This document shows, in pieces, positions 51,845 to 59,954 of a DNA stretch of 64,000 nt. Location of the stretch: positions 62,001 to 126,000 of the forward strand of contig NZ_JADDXU010000020.1 in assembly GCF_015163075.1 (NCBI RefSeq). Direction: 5' to 3'. The notes beneath the pieces were generated by a model. That model was not told the DNA's origin. It made no database searches and was given only the letters and a program-made list of their open reading frames with translations. The translations under genes and the position numbers were made by a program. Origin of the DNA: Streptomyces justiciae (lineage in GTDB: Bacteria; Actinomycetota; Actinomycetes; Streptomycetales; Streptomycetaceae). Each line of letters starts with the position of its first letter. Position 1 is the first letter of the stretch.

Positions 51845-51864
51845 ACCCAAGCTAACACTTGGGT
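51845..51864. promoter_or_regulatory. palindromic LysR-type binding site
   Basis: ACCCAAG (51845-51851), CTAACA, CTTGGGT (51858-51864) is a perfect 7-bp inverted repeat with a 6-bp centre, directly upstream of the LysR start. LTTR sites usually have T-N11-A symmetry and overlap the regulator's own promoter. Confidence 0.6.
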
Positions 51865-51998
51865 TCCTCCCATAAATCCCAAGGATTGACTGTGCTGTTC
51901 GTCCGTACGACGATCTCCTCAGGGCCCCACGGGCGGCAACCCGCTCCACCCGGGAACGAGCGGGTGCCGACCCACCCCGTACCCGGAAGGGAATCCCC

Positions 51999-52544
51999 AT
52001 GGCGTACGACCCCTTCGGTCAAGCGGACTCCCTACTAAGGGAGTTGGGCGCCGAGCACATCCCCCACCCCGGCGGCACCCTCCTCACCCACCTCCACCGC
52101 GTACGCGACCGCCTCGCCACCTGGAACGCCCGGCCCGCCCTCCAACTCGCCGGCCTCTGCCACGCCTTCTACGGGACTGACGGGTTCCCTCAGCCCCTGC
52201 TTCCGCTCGACCGTCGCGCCGAACTCAGGGCAGCGATAGGCGTAGAGGCGGAGGCGATCGTCCACCTCTACGCGAGCTGCGACCGCGCGGCGACCTATCC
52301 GGCCCTCACCACCCCCACCGGCCCGTTCCACGACCGCTTCACCGGCCGCACCCACACCCCAGCCCCGGCCCTCCGCCAGGACTTCGCCGAGCTCACCGCC
52401 GCCAACGAGCTCGACCTCGCTGCCGAGGACCCTGCCTTTCGCGACCGCCACGGTCCCGCCCTCCTCGCGCTCTTCACCCGCTTCCGTCCGCTGCTGAGCC
52501 GACCGGCATGGGAGGACTGCACGGCCCTCCTCCCCGGCCCTTGA
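51999..52544 (+). CDS. DUF6817 protein (HD-domain-like)
   Basis: A 181-residue protein of the DUF6817 type. Conserved His/Asp-rich elements are GGTLLTHLHRVRDRLATWNA (about 25-44) and LAGLCHAFYGTDGF (about 49-62), which resemble a degenerate HD phosphohydrolase metal site. A later helix is ELTAANELDLA. Its function is unknown. The start is ATG with GGAAGGG 7 bp upstream. It is divergent from the LysR gene across a shared palindrome and is probably its target. Confidence 0.8.
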   Translation: MAYDPFGQADSLLRELGAEHIPHPGGTLLTHLHRVRDRLATWNARPALQLAGLCHAFYGTDGFPQPLLPLDRRAELRAAIGVEAEAIVHLYASCDRAATYPALTTPTGPFHDRFTGRTHTPAPALRQDFAELTAANELDLAAEDPAFRDRHGPALLALFTRFRPLLSRPAWEDCTALLPGP

Positions 52545-52619
52545 CTTCACAAGGTCCCCGCGTCACATTCCCCTTTCCGGCACAGAATCTGACGCTGTAT
52601 CAGACAGGGGGGCGGACCC

Positions 52620-54377
52620 ATGACGGGCAGCCCGGACGCCGCAAGACCGACCCGTAGACAGGTACTCGGCACCTCCGTGGCCGCCGGGCTCGCCGTCGCC
52701 ACCGTCGCTCCACAGACCGCCCGGGCCGCCGACCTCCCCCTCCTCGGCACCTACGACGTCGTCGTCATCGGCTCCGGTGCGGCCGGGATGACCGCCGCGC
52801 TCACCGCCGCCAAGCAGGGGCTGACTGTTGTTGTGCTGGAGAAGGCGCCCACCTTCGGTGGGTCCGCCGCCCGTTCCGGTGCCGGGATCTGGATTCCCAA
52901 CAACCCGGTGATTCTTGCCGCCGGGGTGCCGGACACGCCCGCCAAGGCCGCCGCCTACCTCGCCGCCGTCGTCGGGGCCGATGTCCCGGTCGCGCGGCAG
53001 CAGGCCTTCCTCGCCCACGGCCCCGCCATGCTCTCCTTCGTCATGGCCAACAGCCCGCTGCGATTCCGGTGGATGGAGGGGTACAGCGACTACTACCCCG
53101 AGCTGCCGGGCGGCCTCCCCAACGGACGTTCCATCGAGCCCGACTACCTCGACGGCCACATCCTCGGCGCCGAACTCGCCCATCTGAACCCGTCGTACAT
53201 GGAAGTCCCGGACGGAATGGTGGTGTTCTCCGCCGACTACAAGTGGCTCACCCTCGCCGCCGTGAGCGCCAAGGGGCTCGCCGTCGCCACCGAGTGTCTG
53301 GCGCGGGGCACGAAGGCCCTCACCCTCGGGCAGGCCCCGCTCACCATGGGGCAGTCCCTCGCGGGCGGGCTCCGGAAGGGGCTGATGGACGCCGGGGTGC
53401 CCGTCCGGCTCAACACCCCCCTCACCGACCTCCTCGTCGAGAGCGGAACCGTCACCGGCGCCGTCACCCCCGCCGGTCTCTACCGCGCCCGGCGCGCCGT
53501 CGTCGTCGGCTCCGGCGGCTTCGAGCACAACCTCGCCATGCGGACGCAGTACCAGCGGCAGCCCATCGGGACCGACTGGACCGTGGGCGCGAAGGAGAAC
53601 ACCGGGGACGGCATCCGCGCCGGGCAGCGGGTCGGGGCCGCGCTCGGGCTGATGGACGACGCCTGGTGGGGGCCCGCGATCCCGCTCCCCGACCAGCCCT
53701 ACTTCTGCCTCGCCGAACGCACCCTCCCGGGCGGGCTCATGGTCAACGCGGCCGGCGGACGGTTCGTGAACGAGGCCGCCCCCTACAGCGACGTCGTCCA
53801 CGTCATGTACGACCGGAATCCGACCGACCCGGACATCCCGGCCTGGCTGATCGTCGACCAGAACTACCGCAACCGGTACCTCTTCAAGGACGTCAGCCCG
53901 ACGTTCACCTTCCCCGACGACTGGTACAGCTCGGGGGCCGCCCACAAGGCCTGGACCGTCGACGCCCTCGCCACCGCCATCGGCGTCGCGCCGGCCGCTC
54001 TCCGCGCCACCGTCTCGCGCTTCAACTCCCTTGCCCTGCAAGGCAAGGACCCCGACTTCCACCGCGGCGACAGCGCCTACGACCACTACTACACGGACCC
54101 CTCGGTCCTCCCCAACTCCTGCCTCGCTCCCCTCTGGCTGCCCCCGTACTACGCCTTCCGTATCGTCCCCGGCGACCTCGGCACCAAGGGCGGCCTCGTC
54201 ACCGACGCCCGTGCGCGCGTCCTGCGCGACGACGGCACGGTCATCCCCGGTCTGTACGCGGCCGGGAACGCCAGCGCCGCCGTCATGGGGCACAGTTACG
54301 CGGGCGCGGGCTCGACGATCGGGCCGGCGATGACGTTCGGGTACATCGCCGCCAAGGACATCGCGGGCACCCTCTGA
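52620..54377 (+). CDS. 3-ketosteroid-delta-1-dehydrogenase-like flavoprotein with Tat signal
   Basis: A 585-residue FAD-dependent oxidoreductase of the KstD/fumarate-reductase flavoprotein family. The FAD site is DVVVIGSGAAGMTAALTAAK (about 46-65), then GGSAARSGAGIWIPNN, and the C-terminal SYAGAGSTIGPAMTFGYIAA matches KstD enzymes. The N-terminus PTRRQVLGTSVAAGLAVATV plus a typical AxA cleavage region (TARA) is a Tat signal. KstDs desaturate the steroid A ring and are normally cytoplasmic. Export would imply an extracytoplasmic substrate or acceptor. Steroid specificity is inferred. No RBS better than GGGGGG precedes the ATG. Confidence 0.85.
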   Translation: MTGSPDAARPTRRQVLGTSVAAGLAVATVAPQTARAADLPLLGTYDVVVIGSGAAGMTAALTAAKQGLTVVVLEKAPTFGGSAARSGAGIWIPNNPVILAAGVPDTPAKAAAYLAAVVGADVPVARQQAFLAHGPAMLSFVMANSPLRFRWMEGYSDYYPELPGGLPNGRSIEPDYLDGHILGAELAHLNPSYMEVPDGMVVFSADYKWLTLAAVSAKGLAVATECLARGTKALTLGQAPLTMGQSLAGGLRKGLMDAGVPVRLNTPLTDLLVESGTVTGAVTPAGLYRARRAVVVGSGGFEHNLAMRTQYQRQPIGTDWTVGAKENTGDGIRAGQRVGAALGLMDDAWWGPAIPLPDQPYFCLAERTLPGGLMVNAAGGRFVNEAAPYSDVVHVMYDRNPTDPDIPAWLIVDQNYRNRYLFKDVSPTFTFPDDWYSSGAAHKAWTVDALATAIGVAPAALRATVSRFNSLALQGKDPDFHRGDSAYDHYYTDPSVLPNSCLAPLWLPPYYAFRIVPGDLGTKGGLVTDARARVLRDDGTVIPGLYAAGNASAAVMGHSYAGAGSTIGPAMTFGYIAAKDIAGTL

Positions 54378-54380
54378 GCC

Positions 54381-55091
54381 TCAGGCGCGGGCGATCAGGA
54401 ACGCCTGCGGGCTCAACTCGCCTCCCTCTGCGGCCCGTACGGTCCGGGACAGCAGCTCGAAACCGGCGGCCTCCAGCAGGCCGCCGATGAACTCCGGCTG
54501 CCGGCGCTGGAAGTCGAGGATCACGTCATGCCCGAAGGGCTTGTCGTGGCGCTTCGGCTCGTCACCGACCTGGAAGCCGATGAGCAGATGACCGCCTGGG
54601 GCCAGGACCCGCCGGAACTCCCGGAACAGCGACGGCAGTTCCTCCACAGGGGTGTGGATGGAGGAGTACCAGGACACCGCCCCCGCGAGCGAGCCGTCCG
54701 CCACGTCCAGCTCCAGCATCGACCCCTGCACGAAGAGCAGGTCCGGGTTCTCCCGGCGGGCGATGGCCAGCATCCCCTCCGAGAGGTCGAGGCCGAACAC
54801 GTCCAGGCCCAGCGACCGCAGGTACGCCGTAGCCCGGCCGGGCCCGCAGCCGAGATCGGCCACCGCCCCACCGGGGCCCACGAGTTCGGCGAACACCCCG
54901 AACACCGCCCGCTCCATCGGCGCCTTCGCGAACGGCTCACGGAACCGCTCGGCGTAGTCCTCGGCGACGGTGTCGTAGAACACCCGGGTACGGGTCAGGA
55001 AGTCAGCAGGGGCGGAGGCCGGGGAGTCGGCGGAGGCAGAGGCCAGGAAGTCAGCGGGGGCGTCGGGGTTCAGGAAATCGGAGTCGGTCAT
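54381..55091 (-). CDS. class I SAM-dependent methyltransferase
   Basis: A 236-residue methyltransferase. The SAM motif is VADLGCGPGRATAYLRSLGL (about 80-99), then FGLDLSEGMLAIA and GSMLELDVADGSLAGAVSWY. The N-terminal 35 residues include imperfect repeats (ADFLASASADSPASAPADFL) and look disordered. The acceptor cannot be assigned. It stops 3 bp after the KstD-like gene on the opposite strand. Alone on its strand, it is followed upstream by the azlD/azlC pair after 50 bp. Confidence 0.88.
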   Translation of the reverse strand: MTDSDFLNPDAPADFLASASADSPASAPADFLTRTRVFYDTVAEDYAERFREPFAKAPMERAVFGVFAELVGPGGAVADLGCGPGRATAYLRSLGLDVFGLDLSEGMLAIARRENPDLLFVQGSMLELDVADGSLAGAVSWYSSIHTPVEELPSLFREFRRVLAPGGHLLIGFQVGDEPKRHDKPFGHDVILDFQRRQPEFIGGLLEAAGFELLSRTVRAAEGGELSPQAFLIARA

Positions 55092-55141
55092 GGCGCGCGA
55101 CCCTACAAGCCCCCACTGACACTCCCTCTCCCGTCCGTGCC

Positions 55142-55456
55142 CTACGCCACCCCGGCCGCCCGCAGCACCGCCGCCGTCCCCGCCGCCCCGAGCACCACGA
55201 CCACGAACGGCGCCCTGCGCCACGCCAGTACCGCCCCCACCAGCACCCCCGTCGGCCGCGCCCACCCCGCGAAGCCGCCGCCCTCCGTCAGCGCCCCGGT
55301 CGCGAGCAGCGCGGTCAGCAGGACGATCGCACCCGCCGACAGCAACTCCTGGACCCGGGCGGGGAGTTCGACGCGGCCGTGCAGTGCGGGGCCGACCAGC
55401 CGGAAGGCGTACGTCCCCACCGCCAGCGCCAGGATCATGGCCACGGTCGCGCTCAT
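55142..55456 (-). CDS. azlD: AzlD family small subunit of branched-chain amino acid exporter
   Basis: A 104-residue AzlD protein with about four helices (VAMILALAVGTYAFRLVGPA at the N-terminus is characteristic). With AzlC it forms an exporter for branched-chain amino acids or analogues in the membrane. The ATG overlaps the azlC stop by 4 bp (ATGA). It is the second gene of the azlCD operon, regulated probably by the divergent XRE-cupin gene. Confidence 0.88.
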   Translation of the reverse strand: MSATVAMILALAVGTYAFRLVGPALHGRVELPARVQELLSAGAIVLLTALLATGALTEGGGFAGWARPTGVLVGAVLAWRRAPFVVVVLGAAGTAAVLRAAGVA

Positions 55457-56130
55457 GCCGTACGCCCCTTTCCGAAGGCCAGGAGACCGGCCAGCGCCAG
55501 CAGGACCGGCACGCCCGCCGGGGCGACCGGCGTGAGGGCGAGGGCCAGGCAGGCGCCGAGCAGTGCTGATCGTCGTACGGGAGCGTCCTGTCGTAGCGCC
55601 GGAAGGACCAGCGCCACCAGTACGGCCGGGAAAGCCGCGTCCAGGCCGTAGCGGGCCGTGTCGCCGATCGCGTCTCCGGCGAGGGCGCCGATCAGGACGC
55701 CGGTGTTCCAGACGGCGTACAGGCCGAGCCCGGAGACCCAGAACGCCGTACGGCGTCGTACCGGATCGGGCTGGGCCAGGGCGAAGGCGACCGTCTCGTC
55801 GGTGACGAGGTGGGCTCCCAGGAGCCGGGCCCAGCGGCCCCGGCCGAGGGTCTCGGCGACGGCGAGGCTGTACGCGGCCGTGCGGGTGTTGAGGAGCAGG
55901 CCGGTCGTCGCGGCGGCGAGCGGGCCGCCTCCGGCCAGCAGGACACCGACCGCGCTGAACTGCGCGGAGCCCGCGTAGACGACCAGGGACATCACCACCG
56001 GCACCCAGACCGGCAGGCCTCCGGCGACGGCGATCGCGCCGAAGGAGACGCCGACGACGCCGCTGGCCAGCCAGACGAGGGAGGCGTCCCGTATCAGCTC
56101 CAGATGGGGTGTTCGCTCTGCCGTACGCAT
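55453..56130 (-). CDS. azlC: AzlC family branched-chain amino acid exporter subunit
   Basis: A 225-residue AzlC permease with about seven helices. The pattern GVSFGAIAVAGGLPVWVPVVMS and VYAGSAQFSAVGVLLAG (about 53-69) is diagnostic, with TDETVAFAL in the central loop. I took ATG 56130; a TTG six codons earlier is possible. The start lies inside an array of TGTTC/GAACA inverted repeats, so expression is likely under repressor control from the divergent XRE-cupin gene. Confidence 0.9.
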   Translation of the reverse strand: MRTAERTPHLELIRDASLVWLASGVVGVSFGAIAVAGGLPVWVPVVMSLVVYAGSAQFSAVGVLLAGGGPLAAATTGLLLNTRTAAYSLAVAETLGRGRWARLLGAHLVTDETVAFALAQPDPVRRRTAFWVSGLGLYAVWNTGVLIGALAGDAIGDTARYGLDAAFPAVLVALVLPALRQDAPVRRSALLGACLALALTPVAPAGVPVLLALAGLLAFGKGRTA

Positions 56131-56157
56131 GTTCTCTACAATGAACAAGAAGTGTTG

Positions 56158-56175
56158 TGTTCGTCAAGGCGAACA
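56158..56175. promoter_or_regulatory. inverted-repeat operator between azlC and XRE-cupin gene
   Basis: TGTTCG-N6-CGAACA (56158-56175) is a perfect 6-bp inverted repeat. A second weaker copy, TGTTC-N8-GAACA (56130-56147), overlaps the azlC start. The two half-site types match, suggesting two binding sites for the divergent regulator. Confidence 0.6.
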
Positions 56176-56199
56176 GTCGTACCGATGGAGCGAACGAAC

Positions 56200-56757
56200 A
56201 TGGCCGACAGCCGTCTTCCGTTGGAGTGGATCGCCGCTTCGCTGCGGCGCGAGCGCGCGCGTACCGGGCTGTCGCTCTCGGAGCTCGCCAAGCGGGCCGG
56301 GATCGCGAAGTCCACGCTGTCCCAGCTGGAGGCCGGTGGCGGGAATCCGAGCGTCGAGACGCTGTGGGCGCTGGGGGTGGCGCTGGGCGTGCCGTTCAGC
56401 GCGCTGGTGGAGCCGCCAATGCCGTCCGTGCAGGTGATCAGGGCGGGGCAGGGGCCCACGGTGGCGTCCGAGAAGGCCGAGTACGCGGCCACGCTGCTGT
56501 CCGCCAGCCCGCCCGGGGCGCGGCGGGACATCTACCACCTGCGGGCCGAGCCGGGGGCCGTACGGGAGTCGGAGCCGCACATTCCGGGGAGTGTGGAGCA
56601 TCTGATCGTGAGCACGGGGCGGCTCAAGGCCGGCCCGGCGGGGGAGACGGTGGAGCTGGGGGCCGGGGACTACATGACGTATCGCGGGGATGTGCCGCAC
56701 TCGTACGAGGCGCTCGCTCCGGGGACGACGTTCGTGCTGGTCATGCAGCACATGTAG
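56200..56757 (+). CDS. XRE-family regulator with C-terminal cupin domain
   Basis: A 185-residue HTH-cupin regulator. The HTH_3 is LSLSELAKRAGIAKSTLSQL (about 20-39). The C-terminal cupin (about 110-183) includes HIPGSVEHLIVSTGRL and GAGDYMTYRGDVPHSYEAL with two His residues placed like a small-ligand/metal site. This architecture is typical of amino-acid exporter regulators next to azlCD. The start is ATG 56200 with GGAG 9 bp upstream; an ATG 15 bp earlier is possible. Confidence 0.92.
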   Translation: MADSRLPLEWIAASLRRERARTGLSLSELAKRAGIAKSTLSQLEAGGGNPSVETLWALGVALGVPFSALVEPPMPSVQVIRAGQGPTVASEKAEYAATLLSASPPGARRDIYHLRAEPGAVRESEPHIPGSVEHLIVSTGRLKAGPAGETVELGAGDYMTYRGDVPHSYEALAPGTTFVLVMQHM

Positions 56758-56777
56758 ATGCTCAAGGGCATAAAGGC

Positions 56778-56810
56778 AGGAGCCCCGTCGCCTTGCGGCG
56801 CGGGGCTCCT
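56778..56810. terminator. strong bidirectional terminator between XRE-cupin and cold-shock genes
   Basis: AGGAGCCCCG (56778-56787) pairs with CGGGGCTCCT (56801-56810), and inside it CGCC (56789-56792) pairs with GGCG (56797-56800) around TTGC. This gives a 14-bp stem with one bulged T, followed by TT. It separates two converging genes. Confidence 0.85.
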
Positions 56811-56851
56811 TGGGTACTGCTCTCAGGTCCGGATCAGAGACTCGAAAAGTC

Positions 56852-57055
56852 TCAGACGGGGGTGACGTTCTCCGCCTGCGGGCCCTTCGGGCCCTGGGTC
56901 ACGTCGAAGGAGACCTGCTGGTTCTCCTCCAGCGAACGGAAGCCGCTCGCGTTGATGGCGGAGTAGTGGACGAAGACGTCCGGGCCGCCGCCCTCCTGGG
57001 CAATGAAGCCAAAGCCCTTTTCGGCGTTGAACCACTTCACGGTTCCGGTAGCCAT
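56852..57055 (-). CDS. cold-shock protein (CspA family)
   Basis: A 67-residue cold-shock protein. RNA-binding motif RNP1 is KGFGFIAQEG (about 13-22) and RNP2 is DVFVHYSAI (about 26-34), with the GTVKWFNAEKGFGF opening. The position next to mqnA matches the SCO4505 (scoF3) locus of S. coelicolor as I recall. It binds single-stranded RNA and DNA as a chaperone. The start is ATG with AAGGAGG 5 bp upstream. A leader of about 150 nt with a stable hairpin precedes it, as in other cold-shock mRNAs. Confidence 0.95.
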   Translation of the reverse strand: MATGTVKWFNAEKGFGFIAQEGGGPDVFVHYSAINASGFRSLEENQQVSFDVTQGPKGPQAENVTPV

Positions 57056-57239
57056 AAGCCCTCCTTGGGCCCAAAGGGTTGCCCTGCTCCAGAACCTGCG
57101 ATTGTGAAAACAGTGCTGCACAACTGCATACGTCTGAAAACGACTAGAGCCCGCGGTTACATGCTCCGCAGGCTCTGTACTGCAAGGGAAACCAAACTGC
57201 AACTTGCGGCGAGCCTAGCATGTGGGCAGCCGAAAGCAA
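57056..57239 (-). promoter_or_regulatory. cold-shock gene promoter and long 5' leader with hairpin
   Basis: Minus-strand promoter: TTGCTT (57234-57239), 16-bp spacer, TAGGCT (57212-57217), giving a start near 57205 and a leader of about 150 nt. Inside the leader, AGAGCC(U)GCGG and CCGC(G)GGCUCU (57146-57176) form an 11-bp stem with one G-U pair and a 9-base loop. Long structured leaders are a known feature of cold-shock mRNAs and could sense temperature. Confidence 0.55.
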
Positions 57240-57341
57240 TAGAGGCCAAGATCACGTCACCCGGAAGTTTGATCTCGCTCGTGTCGGGTTGACGGCGGGG
57301 GTGGCCATCGTACGTCAGGCCCCAGGGTCTAGCCTCACGAT

Positions 57342-58190
57342 GTGGACAATTACCGCACCCGGCCGCGCGTCGGCCACATCCAGTTCCTGAACTGTCTGCC
57401 CCTGTACTGGGGGCTGGCGAGAACAGGCACGCTCCTCGACTTCGAGCTCACGAAGGACACCCCGGAGAAGCTCAGCGAGAAGCTGGTGCAGGGTGATCTC
57501 GACATCGGTCCCATCACCCTCGTCGAGTTCCTGCGCAACGCCGACGACCTGGTCGCCTTCCCCGACATCGCGGTCGGGTGCGACGGCCCGGTGATGTCCT
57601 GCGTGATCGTCTCGCAGGTCCCCCTGGACGAGCTCGACGGCGCCCGCGTGGCCCTCGGCTCGACCTCCCGTACGTCCGTCCGTCTCGCGCAGCTCCTGCT
57701 GTCCGAGCGGTACGGCGTCCAGCCCGACTACTACACGTGCCCGCCCGACCTCAGCCTGATGATGCAGGAGGCTGAGGCCGCCGTCCTCATCGGCGACGCG
57801 GCGCTGCGGGCCAACCTGCTTGACGGGCCGAAGTTCGGCCTGGAGGTCCATGACCTCGGCTCCCTGTGGAAGGAGTGGACGGGGCTGCCGTTCGTCTTCG
57901 CCGTGTGGGCGGCCCGCCGGGACTACCTGGAGCGCGAGCCCGTCATCACCCGCCGCGTCCACGAGGCCTTTCTCGCCTCCCGGAACCTGTCCCTCGACGA
58001 GGTCGGCAAGGTCGCCGAACAGGCCGCCCGCTGGGAGGAGTTCGACGAGCGGGTCCTGGAGCAGTACTTCACCACCCTCGACTTCCGCTTCGGCGGCCCG
58101 CAGCTGGAGGCGGTCGCGGAGTTCGCCCGCCGGGTGGGGCCGACGACGGGATTCGCGGCGGACGTGAAGGTGGAACTGCTTCAGCCGTAA
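57342..58190 (+). CDS. mqnA: chorismate dehydratase
   Basis: A 282-residue MqnA with the periplasmic-binding-protein-like fold. It starts RPRVGHIQFLNCLPLYWGL, then DIGPITLVEFLRNADDLV and the second-lobe LIGDAALRANLLDGP. It dehydrates chorismate to 3-[(1-carboxyvinyl)oxy]benzoate, the first futalosine-pathway step, and supplies MqnE (encoded 18 kb to the left). GTG 57342 lies 6 bp after TAGCCT and has no RBS, so the message is probably leaderless. The length is normal. An 18-bp duplication of its 3' end follows. Confidence 0.95.
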   Translation: MDNYRTRPRVGHIQFLNCLPLYWGLARTGTLLDFELTKDTPEKLSEKLVQGDLDIGPITLVEFLRNADDLVAFPDIAVGCDGPVMSCVIVSQVPLDELDGARVALGSTSRTSVRLAQLLLSERYGVQPDYYTCPPDLSLMMQEAEAAVLIGDAALRANLLDGPKFGLEVHDLGSLWKEWTGLPFVFAVWAARRDYLEREPVITRRVHEAFLASRNLSLDEVGKVAEQAARWEEFDERVLEQYFTTLDFRFGGPQLEAVAEFARRVGPTTGFAADVKVELLQP

Positions 58191-58213
58191 GAAGGGGAAC
58201 TGCTTCAGTCGTA
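58172..58213 (+). repeat. short tandem duplication at the 3' end of mqnA
   Basis: GGAACTGCTTCAGCCGTA (58172-58189) recurs as GGAACTGCTTCAGTCGTA (58196-58213), 17 of 18 bases identical, 24 bp apart. The first copy encodes the last MqnA residues ELLQP and part of the stop. The second is noncoding. Confidence 0.8.
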
Positions 58214-58268
58214 GTCTGCATCTGAGTCTTACGGGGTCTCGACGGCCCCACGGGGGAGGGTGGGCGAG

Positions 58269-59954
58269 ATGCAGCCACTCGGAGTCGACGAGCCGACCGC
58301 CGTCGGGCCCTACCGGCTGCTCGGCCGGCTCGGCTCCGGCGGCATGGGCCGGGTCTATCTGGGGCGCAGCGCCGGGGGCCGCACGGTCGCCGTCAAGATC
58401 GTGCACCCGCACTTCGCGCTCGACGAGGAGTTCCGCGCCCGCTTCCGGCGCGAGGTCGAGGCGGCGCGGCGGGTGGGCGGCGCCTGGACCGCCCCGGTGC
58501 TGGACGCCGACCCGGACGCGGCGGTGCCGTGGGTGGCCACGGCGTACGCGGCCGGCCCGTCCCTGACGGCGGCGGTGGCCGACGACGGTCCGCTGCCCGC
58601 GCATTCGGTACGGGTGCTGGGGGCGGGGCTGGCGGAGGCGCTGGCGGCGGTGCACGAACTCGGGCTCGTCCACCGGGACGTGAAGCCGTCCAACGTGCTG
58701 CTGACCCTCGACGGCCCGCTCCTCATCGACTTCGGCATCGCGCGGGCGACGGACGGCACGGCGTCCCTGACGTCGACCGGCGTCTCGATCGGCTCACCCG
58801 GATACATGTCGCCCGAGCAGATCCTCGGCAAGGGCGTCTCGGGGGCGGCGGACGTCTTCTCGCTCGGCGCGGTGCTGGCGTACGCGGCGAACGGGGCGTC
58901 GCCGTTCCCCGGGGACTCCTCGGCCGCCCTCCTCTACAAGGTCGTCCACGAGGAGCCCGAACTCGGGGCGCTGGACGGCGAGTTGCGGGACGTGGTGGCG
59001 GCCTGTCTGGCCAAGTCGCCCGAGGAGCGCCCGGCTCCGGCGGAGCTGTCCCGCCGGCTCGCCCCGGAAGGAGCGGCACGGCTGGTCGCGGGCGGGTGGC
59101 TGCCGGGGGCGCTGGTCGAGAGGGTGAGCCGGAGTGCCGTACAGCTGCTGAACCTGGAAGCGGCGGGGGAGGTCCCTTCGGGGGTGGTGGGGTTCAGCAG
59201 TCCCTCGGTGGGGGTGCCGGCGGGGCTGCCGACCGTGGGGGAGTTCGGGCCGCCGCCGGTGATGCCGGCGAAGCCGGTGGGGGCGCCTGTCGTGCCGGTG
59301 GTGCCTGAGCCGCGGGACGCGGTGCCGGGGGTCTCCGACGCGCGTGACACGCCCGGAAAGCTGTCCGTCTCCGTGGCGGCCACCTCCGTGCCGGGGGCGG
59401 GCGGGCGCGGGCGGCGGCTCAGCTGCACGGTGGCGCTCGCGGTCGCCGGGGCGTTGGCTGCGGTGACGGTGGGCTCGGTGTTCGTGTTCGATCTGCTGCC
59501 CGACGACGACAAGGACACCAGCGCGGGGAGTTCCGGTGCGTACTCGCCGCAGCCGACGGCGAGTTCGGCGCCGACGGAGAGTGCCGGTGCGGACGGCACG
59601 GCCCCTGGCGTCGTTCCCGATCGCTACCTCGGCACCTGGGAGGGCCAGGCCACCGGCTCCGGCATCCCGATGGGGACCTTCCGGCTGACGGTCAAGGAGG
59701 TGGCCGTGGGGGAGGAGTTGGGCAAGCTCAAGCAGACCGACATCCTCGGCGGTGTCTGCAACGACGTACTGACCCTGAAGCAGGTGACGAGGACGCAGCT
59801 GGTGGCGACCTCGGTGGGCGCGAAGTCCAACCACGAGGGCTGCAACCCGGCCGCCCACACGGTCCGGTTGACGCCGACCGGCGACGACCTGACGTACGTC
59901 TCGGAGAGCGAGGCGGAGGGGAATCCCGAGGCGCGGTTGTCGAAGGTCAAGTAG
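58269..59954 (+). CDS. Hanks-type Ser/Thr protein kinase, membrane-anchored
   Basis: A 561-residue transmembrane kinase. The kinase domain (about 15-275) has the glycine loop GSGGMGRVYLG (22-32), K43 in AVKIV, catalytic HRDVKPSNV (about 135-143), DFG (about 155) and MSPEQILGK. A Pro/Val-rich linker leads to one transmembrane helix (about 384-405). The external C-terminal domain (about 455-561) carries GTWEGQATGSGIPMGTFRLT and two cysteines (GGVCND, EGCNPA), and is not PASTA. I chose ATG 58269 over GTG 58260 because GGGAGGG is then 8 bp upstream. It is next to the EccC ATPase locus. Confidence 0.9.
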   Translation: MQPLGVDEPTAVGPYRLLGRLGSGGMGRVYLGRSAGGRTVAVKIVHPHFALDEEFRARFRREVEAARRVGGAWTAPVLDADPDAAVPWVATAYAAGPSLTAAVADDGPLPAHSVRVLGAGLAEALAAVHELGLVHRDVKPSNVLLTLDGPLLIDFGIARATDGTASLTSTGVSIGSPGYMSPEQILGKGVSGAADVFSLGAVLAYAANGASPFPGDSSAALLYKVVHEEPELGALDGELRDVVAACLAKSPEERPAPAELSRRLAPEGAARLVAGGWLPGALVERVSRSAVQLLNLEAAGEVPSGVVGFSSPSVGVPAGLPTVGEFGPPPVMPAKPVGAPVVPVVPEPRDAVPGVSDARDTPGKLSVSVAATSVPGAGGRGRRLSCTVALAVAGALAAVTVGSVFVFDLLPDDDKDTSAGSSGAYSPQPTASSAPTESAGADGTAPGVVPDRYLGTWEGQATGSGIPMGTFRLTVKEVAVGEELGKLKQTDILGGVCNDVLTLKQVTRTQLVATSVGAKSNHEGCNPAAHTVRLTPTGDDLTYVSESEAEGNPEARLSKVK

